Source: Acidobacteriota bacterium (lineage in GTDB: Bacteria > Acidobacteriota > Terriglobia > Terriglobales > Acidobacteriaceae). Taken from it: DNA of 6,743 nt. Of this stretch, positions 1 to 6,495 are shown piece by piece. Where the stretch lies: the NCBI GenBank assembly GCA_021793595.1, contig JAJYSL010000237.1, positions 1-6,743 of the forward strand, given 5' to 3'. The stretch's first letter is position 1. Every line of letters starts with the position of its first letter. Below the pieces are notes generated by a model, which was given only the letters and a program-made list of their open reading frames with translations, was not told where the DNA came from and did no database searches. Made by a program: the position numbers and the translations under genes.

Positions 1-356
1 TCAGGTCGTAGATGCAGGGCCAGCGATAGAGATGCAATCAGCAATACGACCATTGCAAGCAGAAAGAGGAGTATCCCAGCAGTGCGGCCAGCAATCCGTT
101 CCGAAATCGAGACTCGCGGCACGAACTGCAAGAGCACGGCACTTGCAGAGAACAACTCAACAATGCTGTCGGAGCCGAAGGCGAGCATGGCTGGACTGCG
201 AGCTTCAACAGCGGCGTAAAGCGAAACTGCGGTTTCCACCAGCATCCACGCCAGCGTTATCCCCTGAAGCCAGAAGACCGCAGTGGCGGCATGGCGCCCG
301 GGGGCGCATATCTGACTTTCAGGTAGCGGGGCGCAAATCTGAAACAGTTCAGACAT
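1..356 (-). CDS. CDF-like cation transporter, N-terminal part (cut by window edge)
   Basis: Reading the complement from ATG at 356-354 gives 118 codons with no stop before the window edge, so the 3' end lies outside. The first ~26 residues are a soluble tail containing Cys8, Cys17 and His22. A first membrane helix (about 27-50, with WLQGITLAWMLVE) follows, then the conserved turn ARSPAMLAFGSDSIVELFSA (52-71), a second helix (about 65-79) and a third (about 93-114). The AFGSDSxxEL element corresponds to the TM2 metal-site region of CDF transporters, here with Asp63 and Glu67 spaced D-x3-E. I recognise this from the short CDF-like 'cation transporter' family (about 200 residues, no cytoplasmic domain) found beside metal-efflux genes. 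Expected role: proton-driven export of a divalent cation across the inner membrane. It is divergent from the RND operon. An in-frame TAA lies upstream of the ATG, so this is the first possible start; I see no strong Shine-Dalgarno. The metal cannot be told from the sequence. Confidence 0.85.
   Translation of the reverse strand, partial: MSELFQICAPLPESQICAPGRHAATAVFWLQGITLAWMLVETAVSLYAAVEARSPAMLAFGSDSIVELFSASAVLLQFVPRVSISERIAGRTAGILLFLLAMVVLLIASLSLALHLRP
294..353. repeat. Cluster of inverted and direct repeats at the start of the CDF-like gene
   Basis: Three dyads lie in 60 bases. GCGCCC-GG-GGGCGC spans 294-307. CTGA-CTT-TCAG spans 312-322. TCTGAA-ACAG-TTCAGA spans 338-353 with perfect 6-bp arms. 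In addition GGGGCGCATATCTGA (301-315) recurs as GGGGCGCAAATCTGA (328-342), one mismatch in 15 bases and 27 bases apart. In the minus-strand protein this gives a repeated QICAP at residues 6-10 and 15-19. The 338-353 dyad touches the start codon at 354-356. It could be an operator for a repressor controlling the divergent genes, a translation-controlling hairpin, or simply a local duplication inside the coding region. The repeats are directly visible; the function is inference. Confidence 0.55.
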
Positions 357-367
357 ATGGCTTTTAA

Positions 368-373
368 ATTATA
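368..373 (-). promoter_or_regulatory. Possible -10 box for the CDF-like gene
   Basis: The complement of 368-373 reads TATAAT, a perfect sigma-70 -10 hexamer, 11 bases upstream of the ATG at 356. No convincing -35 is found 16-18 bases further up (the complement of about 390-397 is GC-rich), and there is no TGn extension. If used, the leader would be only a few bases long, that is nearly leaderless, which fits the lack of a clear Shine-Dalgarno. A perfect hexamer in an AT-rich patch can also be chance. Confidence 0.3.
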
Positions 374-401
374 TGCCTAACGAACTGGCCGCCGGTTGCA
401 T

Positions 402-429
402 TTGAGTGCTTCGCACTGGCTGATGTAAC
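402..429 (+). promoter_or_regulatory. Weak candidate promoter for the efflux operon, with an internal dyad
   Basis: TTGAGT (402-407) and TGTAAC (424-429) each match 4 of 6 bases of the sigma-70 -35 and -10 consensus and are 16 bases apart. Between and overlapping them is the dyad AGTGC-TTC-GCACT (405-417), placed where an operator would block polymerase. Transcription would begin near 436 and suit an ATG start at 453. The match is weak and any short GC-balanced stretch could give it, so this is a suggestion only. Confidence 0.2.
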
Positions 430-437
430 ATCGTCGT

Positions 438-770
438 GTGTTGTGGAAGCGTATGATCGGTTTTGCCGTTAGTGCCCTCATTATGGTGATGATGGGAGCG
501 CTGATATACAAAGCTTTTGACACGCATGACACCAGACCTTTTACGGTCGATCCAGAGTTCCCGCTGATGATGCTCAGCTCCATGCTGATTTTCTGTGTCG
601 GCGTCGCCGCATTGATCCGCCGCCTGTTCAGCTTCTGCTTAGCGCTGTCCAAGATGCTTTCCTTTGGGATATTAGGTTTACCGCGTGGCGCATGGCGCCA
701 TGCGGAAACATTTGAACGCGAACGCCTTCTATTTTCCCCGCCTTTGAGCGTCACCTCTCTCCGTATCTAG
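438..770 (+). CDS. Small two-helix membrane protein of unknown function
   Basis: I cannot assign a family. From GTG at 438 the protein has 110 residues; ATG at 453 (105 residues) is an equally good start because GGAAG (445-449) lies just before it. Helix 1 covers about residues 7-26. A charged loop follows (KAFDTHDTRPFTVDPE, 25-40), rich in Asp plus one His. Helix 2 covers about 42-60, and an amphipathic or re-entrant stretch about 62-82. The basic tail contains RGAWRHAETFERERLL. Methionine is frequent in the helices (16, 18, 19, 44, 45, 49). The alternating hydrophobic and charged pattern and absence of low-complexity content favour a real gene over the overlapping opposite-strand frame. It sits 84 bases before the TolC gene in the same direction, so it is probably co-transcribed. 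By position it could be an accessory subunit of the efflux system, but nothing in the sequence proves this. Confidence 0.65.
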   Translation: MLWKRMIGFAVSALIMVMMGALIYKAFDTHDTRPFTVDPEFPLMMLSSMLIFCVGVAALIRRLFSFCLALSKMLSFGILGLPRGAWRHAETFERERLLFSPPLSVTSLRI

Positions 771-844
771 CCGTAGCTCTCTCCCTGTCTCCAGTTCATT
801 CGCGGCAGTCTGCCTGCTTGCGCTCCTCTCGAACTCTGGCTCTC

Positions 845-849
845 AGGAG
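845..849 (+). promoter_or_regulatory. Ribosome binding site of the TolC-family gene
   Basis: AGGAG ends five bases before ATG at 855 and fixes that start. GCTCCT (822-827) upstream can pair with AGGAGT (845-850), five Watson-Crick pairs plus one G-U across a 17-base loop, which could partly hide the site. The whole gap 771-844 is pyrimidine-rich. Confidence 0.7.
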
Positions 850-854
850 TATCC

Positions 855-2279
855 ATGAAACCCATTACCATATGGGCGCTGTTGGCCGCGGTGCTTCTCG
901 CGGGCTGTGCTCCCTACAAGTACCACGCAGCTCCCATCTCGCCCGCTGCTTTGGCTAGCAGCCTCTATGGCCGCAGCCTGGATGATCCAGATTTGCGGGC
1001 GTGGATGAATCGGACTGCACATTTCCAGACGGCAACATGGCCGCTTATGATCTGGGATTTAGATTCGTTGACTCTAGCGGCTTACTACTTCAATCCCGAT
1101 CTGGACGTAGCTCGCGCGAACGCGGCTTCCGCAGAGGCGGCGATTCAAACCGCCGCGATGAAACCCAATCCGACTGTCGGTGTCGGACCCGGTTACCAAT
1201 CTCCACCTGCCAGCCAGCCCATTATGGCATTCGATTTCTCATTGCCCATTGAAACCGCAGGAAAGCGTGGTTACCGGATCGCGAGCGCCGCGCATTTGAG
1301 CCAGGCGAGCCGCCTTCAGATTGCACAAACCGCCTGGATTGTGCGTAGCCGGGTTCGTTTGGCCCTTGCAGATTATCTATACGCAGAAACGGCGGCCAGT
1401 CTGCTACGCGACCAGGAATCACTACAAAGCAAGTATGCGCAGATGCTTGAAACGCGCTTCCGTGCTGGAGAGATTGCGCTGCCAGAAGTGACAACGGCGC
1501 GAATCGAGCTGACAAGCCTTCGTGAAGCACTGCGTACAGCGGAAGGTCAGGTGAATACCACTCGCGCTGCTCTGGCAGCGGCAATCGGCATTCCCAATTC
1601 AGCGCTCGATGGAAAGACTTTGAACTGGCCGGAATTCGATCATCCGCCTGCGGTTGCCTCGCTGCCACCGCGAGAAATTCGTGAAGCGGCTGTACGGAAC
1701 AGGCTGGATGTGCAACGGGCTCTTGAGCAGTACGAAGCGGCACAATCGGCCTTGCAACTCGAAATCGCACGGCAATACCCAGACATCGATCTTGGACCGG
1801 GCTACGCCTATGAAGAAGCCTCTCACTTCATCTCGCTGAACCTTTCGGCTGTCTTGCCCATACGCAATCACAACCAGGGTCCAATTGCCGAAGCGGAGGC
1901 GCAGCGCAAAGTTGCAGGAGCGCGACTGCTGGCTGTTCAAAGCACTGTCATCTCGGATACCGATAATGCGCTGGCGCAATATGCCGCCGCGGATGCAGCG
2001 CTTCGGCAAAGCAAGCAGTCCGTTTCCCAATTGGAGGAGCAGCAACGGGCAGCAACCCGCCTGTTTCAGTCCGGCGAGACGGAGCAATTTACCGCAATCG
2101 CCGCCCAGCTTCAAACAGCAGCTGCGGAAGGTGCTGAATCGAAGGCCCTTCATCAAGCGCAACTTTCTCTCGGTTTGCTGGAAGATGCGCTCCAGCGGCC
2201 AATAGAACCGGGAACGACACCGGCCTTTCCCCGAATCGCACCACGGCAGCAGGAAGATCCCACCAGGAGCCTCCGATGA
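855..2279 (+). CDS. TolC-family outer-membrane efflux lipoprotein (CusC/CzcC-like)
   Basis: This 474-residue protein would form the outer-membrane exit duct and periplasmic alpha-barrel of the tripartite pump. The N-terminus is a lipoprotein signal: MKP, a hydrophobic stretch, then the lipobox LAGC with the lipidated cysteine at residue 18. The start is fixed by AGGAG at 845-849. Two repeats of the outer-membrane efflux protein (OEP) fold follow, about residues 70-245 and 285-460. Each has long Ala/Gln/Glu-rich amphipathic helices. Typical family segments are the NPDLDVARANAASAEAA stretch (80-96), MKPNPTVGVGPGY at the first strand region, and YPDIDLGPGYAYEE with ISLNLSAVLPI at the second. The length is usual for TolC/CusC relatives. 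The gene overlaps the adaptor gene by ATGA, which suggests translational coupling and a fixed ratio of partners. The family assignment is secure; the substrate is set by the pump, not by this protein. Confidence 0.96.
   Translation: MKPITIWALLAAVLLAGCAPYKYHAAPISPAALASSLYGRSLDDPDLRAWMNRTAHFQTATWPLMIWDLDSLTLAAYYFNPDLDVARANAASAEAAIQTAAMKPNPTVGVGPGYQSPPASQPIMAFDFSLPIETAGKRGYRIASAAHLSQASRLQIAQTAWIVRSRVRLALADYLYAETAASLLRDQESLQSKYAQMLETRFRAGEIALPEVTTARIELTSLREALRTAEGQVNTTRAALAAAIGIPNSALDGKTLNWPEFDHPPAVASLPPREIREAAVRNRLDVQRALEQYEAAQSALQLEIARQYPDIDLGPGYAYEEASHFISLNLSAVLPIRNHNQGPIAEAEAQRKVAGARLLAVQSTVISDTDNALAQYAAADAALRQSKQSVSQLEEQQRAATRLFQSGETEQFTAIAAQLQTAAAEGAESKALHQAQLSLGLLEDALQRPIEPGTTPAFPRIAPRQQEDPTRSLR
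2265..2269 (+). promoter_or_regulatory. Ribosome binding site of the adaptor gene, inside tolC
   Basis: AGGAG lies six bases before ATG at 2276, within the last codons of the TolC gene. It supports the overlapping start (ATGA, 2276-2279) over any later start. Confidence 0.7.
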
Positions 2280-3322
2280 ATTCAATTCTTCGTATCGTCA
2301 TCTTCTCTCTGATATGCATCGCCATTGCCGGTGGGCTGATATGGGGGTTTCTTGCCGGACGTTCCGAGCAAGCCGCCGAGGCGCAACGCGAAGCTCCGGT
2401 TCAAGCCGCGTCCCTTGTTACATCGGAAAACGGACATACGATCCTTACATTCGATGCTGCTGCGCAAAAAGCGAATGGCATCGTCACCGCCGTTCTGAAC
2501 CCCGACAGGCAGGAATTAAAAAACCAGGCGACGGGCGTTGTCGTGCAGCTTCAGCCGCTCCTCGACCTGAAGGCAAGTTACAATACATCCGCCACGGAAC
2601 TGCTGCGAGCACGCGCGAGCGCCCGCGCATCTTCGGCAGAATATGAACGCTTGCGCCAATTAAATCAAAATGGCAAGAACGCCTCGGACAAGGCTGTCGA
2701 GGCGGCGCGCGCGACCGCCGACAGCGATGCTGCCCTGGTACAGAACACGCAGCAGAGCATCACGATCTTAAAGAGCACCGCACTTCTCCATTGGGGTCCG
2801 GTCGTTGCCGGTTGGGTCGTGTCAAACTCACCGCAACTGGAGGCTCTGCTGATGCAGCGGGCGTTTCTGTTACAGGTAACGGGCACGACCAGTAGCTCGT
2901 TTACCGCACCCCGGCAGGCGATTGTGCAGTATGCGGATGGCACTCATGCGACCGCCCGTCTTGTGTCGATGCTCCCTCAACTCGATCCGCGCCTGCAGGT
3001 GCCAAGCCTACTCTATCTTATCGCTCCGCATCCGGGGCTGGTTCCTGGAATTAATCTGAGCGTGTTCCTGCCATCGGGGCCGCCGCAAAATGGGGTCGTC
3101 ATTCCCTCGGGCGCGGTGGTGTGGTCGCAGGGAAATGCCTGGTGCTATGTCGAAGAATCACCCGGTAAATTCGTGCGCACATCGGTTCAGATATCCAGCC
3201 CGGTTACAAAGGGATGGTTTCAGAGGGAGGGGGTTAATCCGGGGGCGCGCGTCGTTATCAAAGGCGCACAGACTCTGCTGTCGGAAGAGTTCCGTTCTCA
3301 GATTCAGGCAGACCAGGACTGA
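2276..3322 (+). CDS. RND efflux periplasmic adaptor (membrane-fusion protein, HlyD/CusB-like)
   Basis: The 348-residue protein links pump and outer-membrane channel. Residues 5-27 form an uncleaved N-terminal membrane anchor; no lipobox is present. A short beta region with GHTILTFDAAAQKANGI (53-69) opens the soluble part. A helical hairpin rich in Ala, Arg and Glu covers about 103-166 (ELLRARASARASSAEYERL). The rest is beta-rich: ARLVSMLPQLDPRLQVPSLL (227-246) and PGLVPGINLSVFLPSG (253-268), typical of the barrel domain, then GVVIPSGAVVWSQGNAWCYV (273-292), typical of the membrane-proximal domain. The usual lipoyl half-motifs flanking the hairpin are degenerate. The first is only the weak TGVVVQLQPLLDLKAS; the second is replaced by STALLHWGPVVAGWVV. 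The protein is short for an adaptor of a heavy-metal pump; CusB is about 400 residues. It overlaps tolC by 4 bases and ends 21 bases before the pump gene. Confidence 0.93.
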   Translation: MNSILRIVIFSLICIAIAGGLIWGFLAGRSEQAAEAQREAPVQAASLVTSENGHTILTFDAAAQKANGIVTAVLNPDRQELKNQATGVVVQLQPLLDLKASYNTSATELLRARASARASSAEYERLRQLNQNGKNASDKAVEAARATADSDAALVQNTQQSITILKSTALLHWGPVVAGWVVSNSPQLEALLMQRAFLLQVTGTTSSSFTAPRQAIVQYADGTHATARLVSMLPQLDPRLQVPSLLYLIAPHPGLVPGINLSVFLPSGPPQNGVVIPSGAVVWSQGNAWCYVEESPGKFVRTSVQISSPVTKGWFQREGVNPGARVVIKGAQTLLSEEFRSQIQADQD

Positions 3323-3330
3323 TAGGGACC

Positions 3331-3336
3331 AGAGGG
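3331..3336 (+). promoter_or_regulatory. Ribosome binding site of the RND pump gene
   Basis: AGAGGG lies seven bases before ATG at 3344, in the 21-base gap after the adaptor stop. It supports this start, which gives the expected short cytoplasmic N-terminus before TM1. Confidence 0.65.
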
Positions 3337-3343
3337 AAACACA

Positions 3344-6300
3344 ATGTTGAGTGCTATTGTTCGCTTTTCGCTCCGTTTTCGCGGTGTCGTCCTGTCGCTC
3401 GCCATTGCGTTGCTCGGCTTTGGCCTCTATACACTGACGCAGGCGAGGTACGATGTATTTCCTGAGTTTGCGCCTCCTCGTGTCTCCATACAGACGGAAG
3501 CGCCAGGACTCTCTCCGGAACAGGTTGAGCTGCTGGTGACACAGCCCATTGAAAATGTCATCAACGGCGTGACGGGAATCGATTCCTTACGTTCAAATTC
3601 CATTCAAGGGCTATCGGTCATTAATGTGGTGTTTCGGGCTACCAACGATATTTATCTGGACCGCCAGCTTGTAGCGGAACGCCTTGCGACTATAGCGGGA
3701 CAATTGCCTTTGGGCGTCAAAGCTCCGATTTTGACGCCGCTCACCTCATCCACCAGTACGGTACTCGTGCTGGGGCTAACCTCAGACAAAAAATCTCTAA
3801 TGCAATTGCGGACGGCTGCCGACTGGACTCTCCGGCCTCGACTCTTGGCCGTTCCGGGCGTGGCGGACGCCTACGTATTTGGGGGCGACCTCAAGCAATT
3901 GCAGGTCCAGTTCCTTCCAGAGCGGCTTGTCAAATACAATCTTTCTCTCACCGACGTTGTAGCCGCTGCGCAAAAAGCAACTGGCATTCTAGGCGCTGGG
4001 TTCATCGAAAACCGGAACCAACGGCTTATTCTCCAATCCGAAGGACAGTCCCTGACTCCGGAACAGATTGCGTCTACGGTGCTGGTGCGGCAGAATGGCG
4101 CGAACGTCATCCTGGGACAGGTGGCGGATGTGCGCGAAGGCGCAGCGCCACCCTTTGGCGCGGCATCGGTCGAGGGAAAAACAGGCGTCGTTTTAGTGGT
4201 TGCCGCGCAGTATGGATCGAACACTGTGGACGTGACCAGCCGTGTAGAAAAGGCGCTGCAGGAACTCAATCCGGCGCTTCAGCAGCAAGGAATCGATATG
4301 CGGTCCGATCTTTTCAGGCCGGCAAACTTCATCCATACCTCCATCCATAACATTCGTTTCTCTCTCCTGATCGGTGCTGCGCTTGTCATTCTGGTTCTCT
4401 TTTTGTTTCTGTTCGACATTCGGACCGCGGCGATCTCCTGTACCGCAATCCCACTATCTCTGCTCGCGGCTGTCACGGTCATGGACCACATGGGGTTTTC
4501 GCTCAATACGATGACCCTGGGCGGCCTCGCCATTGCGATTGGCGAAGTGGTGGATGATGCGGTGATCGACGTGGAAAACATTCTGCGCCGATTGCGCGAA
4601 AACGCTGCGAAGGAAAACCCACGGCCAGCATTCAACGTGGTGCTTGATGCTTCTATTGAAGTCAGAAGCGCTGTGGTCTATGCCACGTTCGCCGTCGCGC
4701 TTGTTTTCACGCCGGTGCTGACTCTCTCCGGCATTGCGGGAAGGCTTTTCGCTCCGCTTGGAATCGCGTACATCCTGTCGATCATGGCATCGCTCGTTGT
4801 CGCGCTTACGGTCACGCCAGCTCTTTCGATGCTGGTCTTAGGAAATCGCCCGCCCAGCAAGAAGGAGCCACCGGTCATCCTATGGTTGAAGAAGCGATAT
4901 GTTGCCATTCTCGGACGCATCGAACAAATCCCCGGATTGACGATCGGCTTTGTTGCCGTCGTTACGATCTGCGGGATTGCCGCTTTACCTTTCTTTGGAA
5001 CCAGCTTTCTACCCGAACTGCATGAAGGCCATTACATTCTGCACATGATCGCTGTTCCGGGAACATCTCTTGACGATTCTCTGCGGGAAGGACGGGAAGT
5101 GACTGCTGCCTTATTGAAGCTTCCGTTTGTCAAGTCGGTTGCGCAGCGAGTGGGCCGCGCCGAACTTGCCGACGACACATGGGGGCCGCACTATAGCGAA
5201 ATTGAGGTGGACCTGAAGCCAATGGGCGGCGAACAGGAAGAGACCGCGCAGGGAGAAATTCGCAAGACTTTGACACAGTTTTCCGGACTTTCATTTTCAT
5301 TGAAGACCTTTCTGACCGAGCGCATCGAGGAGACGCTTTCGGGTTACACCGCCTCCGTCGTCGTCAACATCTATGGCCCCGACCTTGACCAACTGGATCA
5401 AGAGGCCAAGAAGGTTGCGCGTGTCCTCAATGATGTACCGGGAGCGACCGAGGTACAGATGCAATCTCCACCCGGAACGCCGGAGATTGCTGTCAAACTG
5501 CGCACGCGGGCACTCTTGCACTGGGGCTTCGATCCGGTAAGCGTTCTGCAGGATGTGAGCACCGCGTACCAGGGGGAACAGGTCGGCGATGTTTACGAGG
5601 GGAACCGCGTCTTCGCCGTATCGGTGATTCTGCCCCCCGATGCTCGCAATCGCGTAGATTCGATTTCCGCTCTGCCCATCAAGAACCCGGACGGCATCTA
5701 TGTCCCTCTCGGTGAACTGGCCAGCGTGTATCAGACATCTGGGCGATACAACATACTCCATGATGGTGCTCGACGGGTGCAGACGATCACGCTAAATGTT
5801 GCCGGCAACAACACCGGCGCGTTTGTACAGGATGCCCAGGCACAGATTGCGGCCAAAATACATCTCGCACCTGGAGACTATGTACAGTTTTCTGGCACCG
5901 CAGCAGCGCAGTCGCAGTCGCGCCGCGATCTTCTTGTCCATTCGCTCCTGGCCGCGCTCGGAATTATGCTGCTTCTTTCCATCGTTTTGATGAACTGGCG
6001 CAACCTGGTTCTTGTCCTCGTGAATATTCCCTTTGCTCTGGTCGGTGGCGTTCTGGCTGTCTTCGCTGGCGGTGGCGAGCTTTCTCTTGGGGCGATGGTC
6101 GGATTCGTCACCCTCTTTGGAATTACTTTGCGCAACTCCATCATGCTGATCTCGCATTACGAGCATTTGGTCGAGGTGGAAGGCATGGAGTGGGACTACA
6201 CAACCGCCGTTCATGGAGCTTCGGAACGTTTGGCTCCGATTCTGATGACAGCCCTGGTAACAGCACTGGGGCTGCTGCCCCTGGCCATTGGCAGCGGAGC

Positions 6301-6433
6301 TGCCGGGCAGGAGATCGAAGGCCCGCTCGCCATTGTCATCCTTGGCGGGCTGATTACATCCACCACACTCAATCTGCTGGTCTTGCCGACGCTCGCTCTC
6401 CGCTTTGGCAGATTCGACAAACGGGGTATATGA
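3344..6433 (+). CDS. RND efflux pump, CusA/CzcA-like (heavy-metal efflux scaffold)
   Basis: This 1029-residue inner-membrane pump has normal length for the family and two TM-loop halves. TM1 is about 11-30, followed by the porter stretch with YDVFPEFAPPRVSIQTEAPG and LSPEQVELLVTQPIENVING, characteristic of CusA/CzcA relatives. TM2 begins near 339. TM4 carries AIAIGEVVDDAVIDVEN, giving Glu401, Asp404, Asp405, Asp409 and Glu411. The second porter loop starts around FLPELHEGHYILHM (about residues 555-568). TM8-TM12 occupy about 865-1020, with GITLRNSIMLISHYEHL in TM10 (Arg930, Asn931) and ERLAPILMTALV entering TM11 (Arg962, Thr969). By hand alignment the CusA copper residues Met573, Met623 and Met672 are His567, Tyr617 and Glu663 here, so a Cu/Ag CusA is unlikely. 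Proton-relay residues resemble AcrB. Metal export is suggested by the scaffold and the neighbouring CDF-like gene; organic substrates remain possible. It is the last intact gene of the operon. Confidence 0.96.
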   Translation: MLSAIVRFSLRFRGVVLSLAIALLGFGLYTLTQARYDVFPEFAPPRVSIQTEAPGLSPEQVELLVTQPIENVINGVTGIDSLRSNSIQGLSVINVVFRATNDIYLDRQLVAERLATIAGQLPLGVKAPILTPLTSSTSTVLVLGLTSDKKSLMQLRTAADWTLRPRLLAVPGVADAYVFGGDLKQLQVQFLPERLVKYNLSLTDVVAAAQKATGILGAGFIENRNQRLILQSEGQSLTPEQIASTVLVRQNGANVILGQVADVREGAAPPFGAASVEGKTGVVLVVAAQYGSNTVDVTSRVEKALQELNPALQQQGIDMRSDLFRPANFIHTSIHNIRFSLLIGAALVILVLFLFLFDIRTAAISCTAIPLSLLAAVTVMDHMGFSLNTMTLGGLAIAIGEVVDDAVIDVENILRRLRENAAKENPRPAFNVVLDASIEVRSAVVYATFAVALVFTPVLTLSGIAGRLFAPLGIAYILSIMASLVVALTVTPALSMLVLGNRPPSKKEPPVILWLKKRYVAILGRIEQIPGLTIGFVAVVTICGIAALPFFGTSFLPELHEGHYILHMIAVPGTSLDDSLREGREVTAALLKLPFVKSVAQRVGRAELADDTWGPHYSEIEVDLKPMGGEQEETAQGEIRKTLTQFSGLSFSLKTFLTERIEETLSGYTASVVVNIYGPDLDQLDQEAKKVARVLNDVPGATEVQMQSPPGTPEIAVKLRTRALLHWGFDPVSVLQDVSTAYQGEQVGDVYEGNRVFAVSVILPPDARNRVDSISALPIKNPDGIYVPLGELASVYQTSGRYNILHDGARRVQTITLNVAGNNTGAFVQDAQAQIAAKIHLAPGDYVQFSGTAAAQSQSRRDLLVHSLLAALGIMLLLSIVLMNWRNLVLVLVNIPFALVGGVLAVFAGGGELSLGAMVGFVTLFGITLRNSIMLISHYEHLVEVEGMEWDYTTAVHGASERLAPILMTALVTALGLLPLAIGSGAAGQEIEGPLAIVILGGLITSTTLNLLVLPTLALRFGRFDKRGI

Positions 6434-6495
6434 AAGATGACGTTCTCTTCAAACGAGAAAGTAAACGCGGAAGGCGCGACTGCGGTTCAGTATGA
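6430..6495 (+). CDS. Tiny ATGA-coupled open frame after the pump (doubtful)
   Basis: ATG at 6430-6432 overlaps the pump stop in the same ATGA arrangement used between tolC and the adaptor, with GGGG three bases upstream. The frame encodes only 21 residues, strongly charged (MKDDVLFKRESKRGRRDC...), and matches nothing I know. It may be the broken beginning of a lost downstream gene, or chance. A second frame starting at ATG 6437 overlaps it. Confidence 0.2.
   Translation: MKDDVLFKRESKRGRRDCGSV

Noticed and set aside
32..367. Open + strand frame of 111 codons at the left edge
   Set aside because: It is antisense to the CDF-like gene. Its product is rich in Arg, Gln and Ser without domain features, while the - strand frame gives a recognisable transporter.
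357..437. Metal-sensing riboswitch (NiCo type) ahead of the transporter genes
   Set aside because: The divergent gap is only 81 bases and shows no multi-helix junction or conserved riboswitch segments that I can recognise.
377..754. Open - strand frame of 125 codons
   Set aside because: It lies antisense to the small membrane protein. The product begins with an Arg/Ser/Asn-rich stretch without recognisable structure, and its start has no good ribosome binding site. I prefer the + strand frame, though neither has a known family.
1599..2325. Long - strand frames over the end of tolC and start of the adaptor gene
   Set aside because: They are shadows of strongly supported + strand genes, and their translations are Arg/Cys/Leu-rich with no motif.
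5297..6214. Several - strand frames of 88-154 codons opposite the pump gene
   Set aside because: The pump protein is continuous and conserved through this stretch. The opposite frames are by-products of its codon usage.
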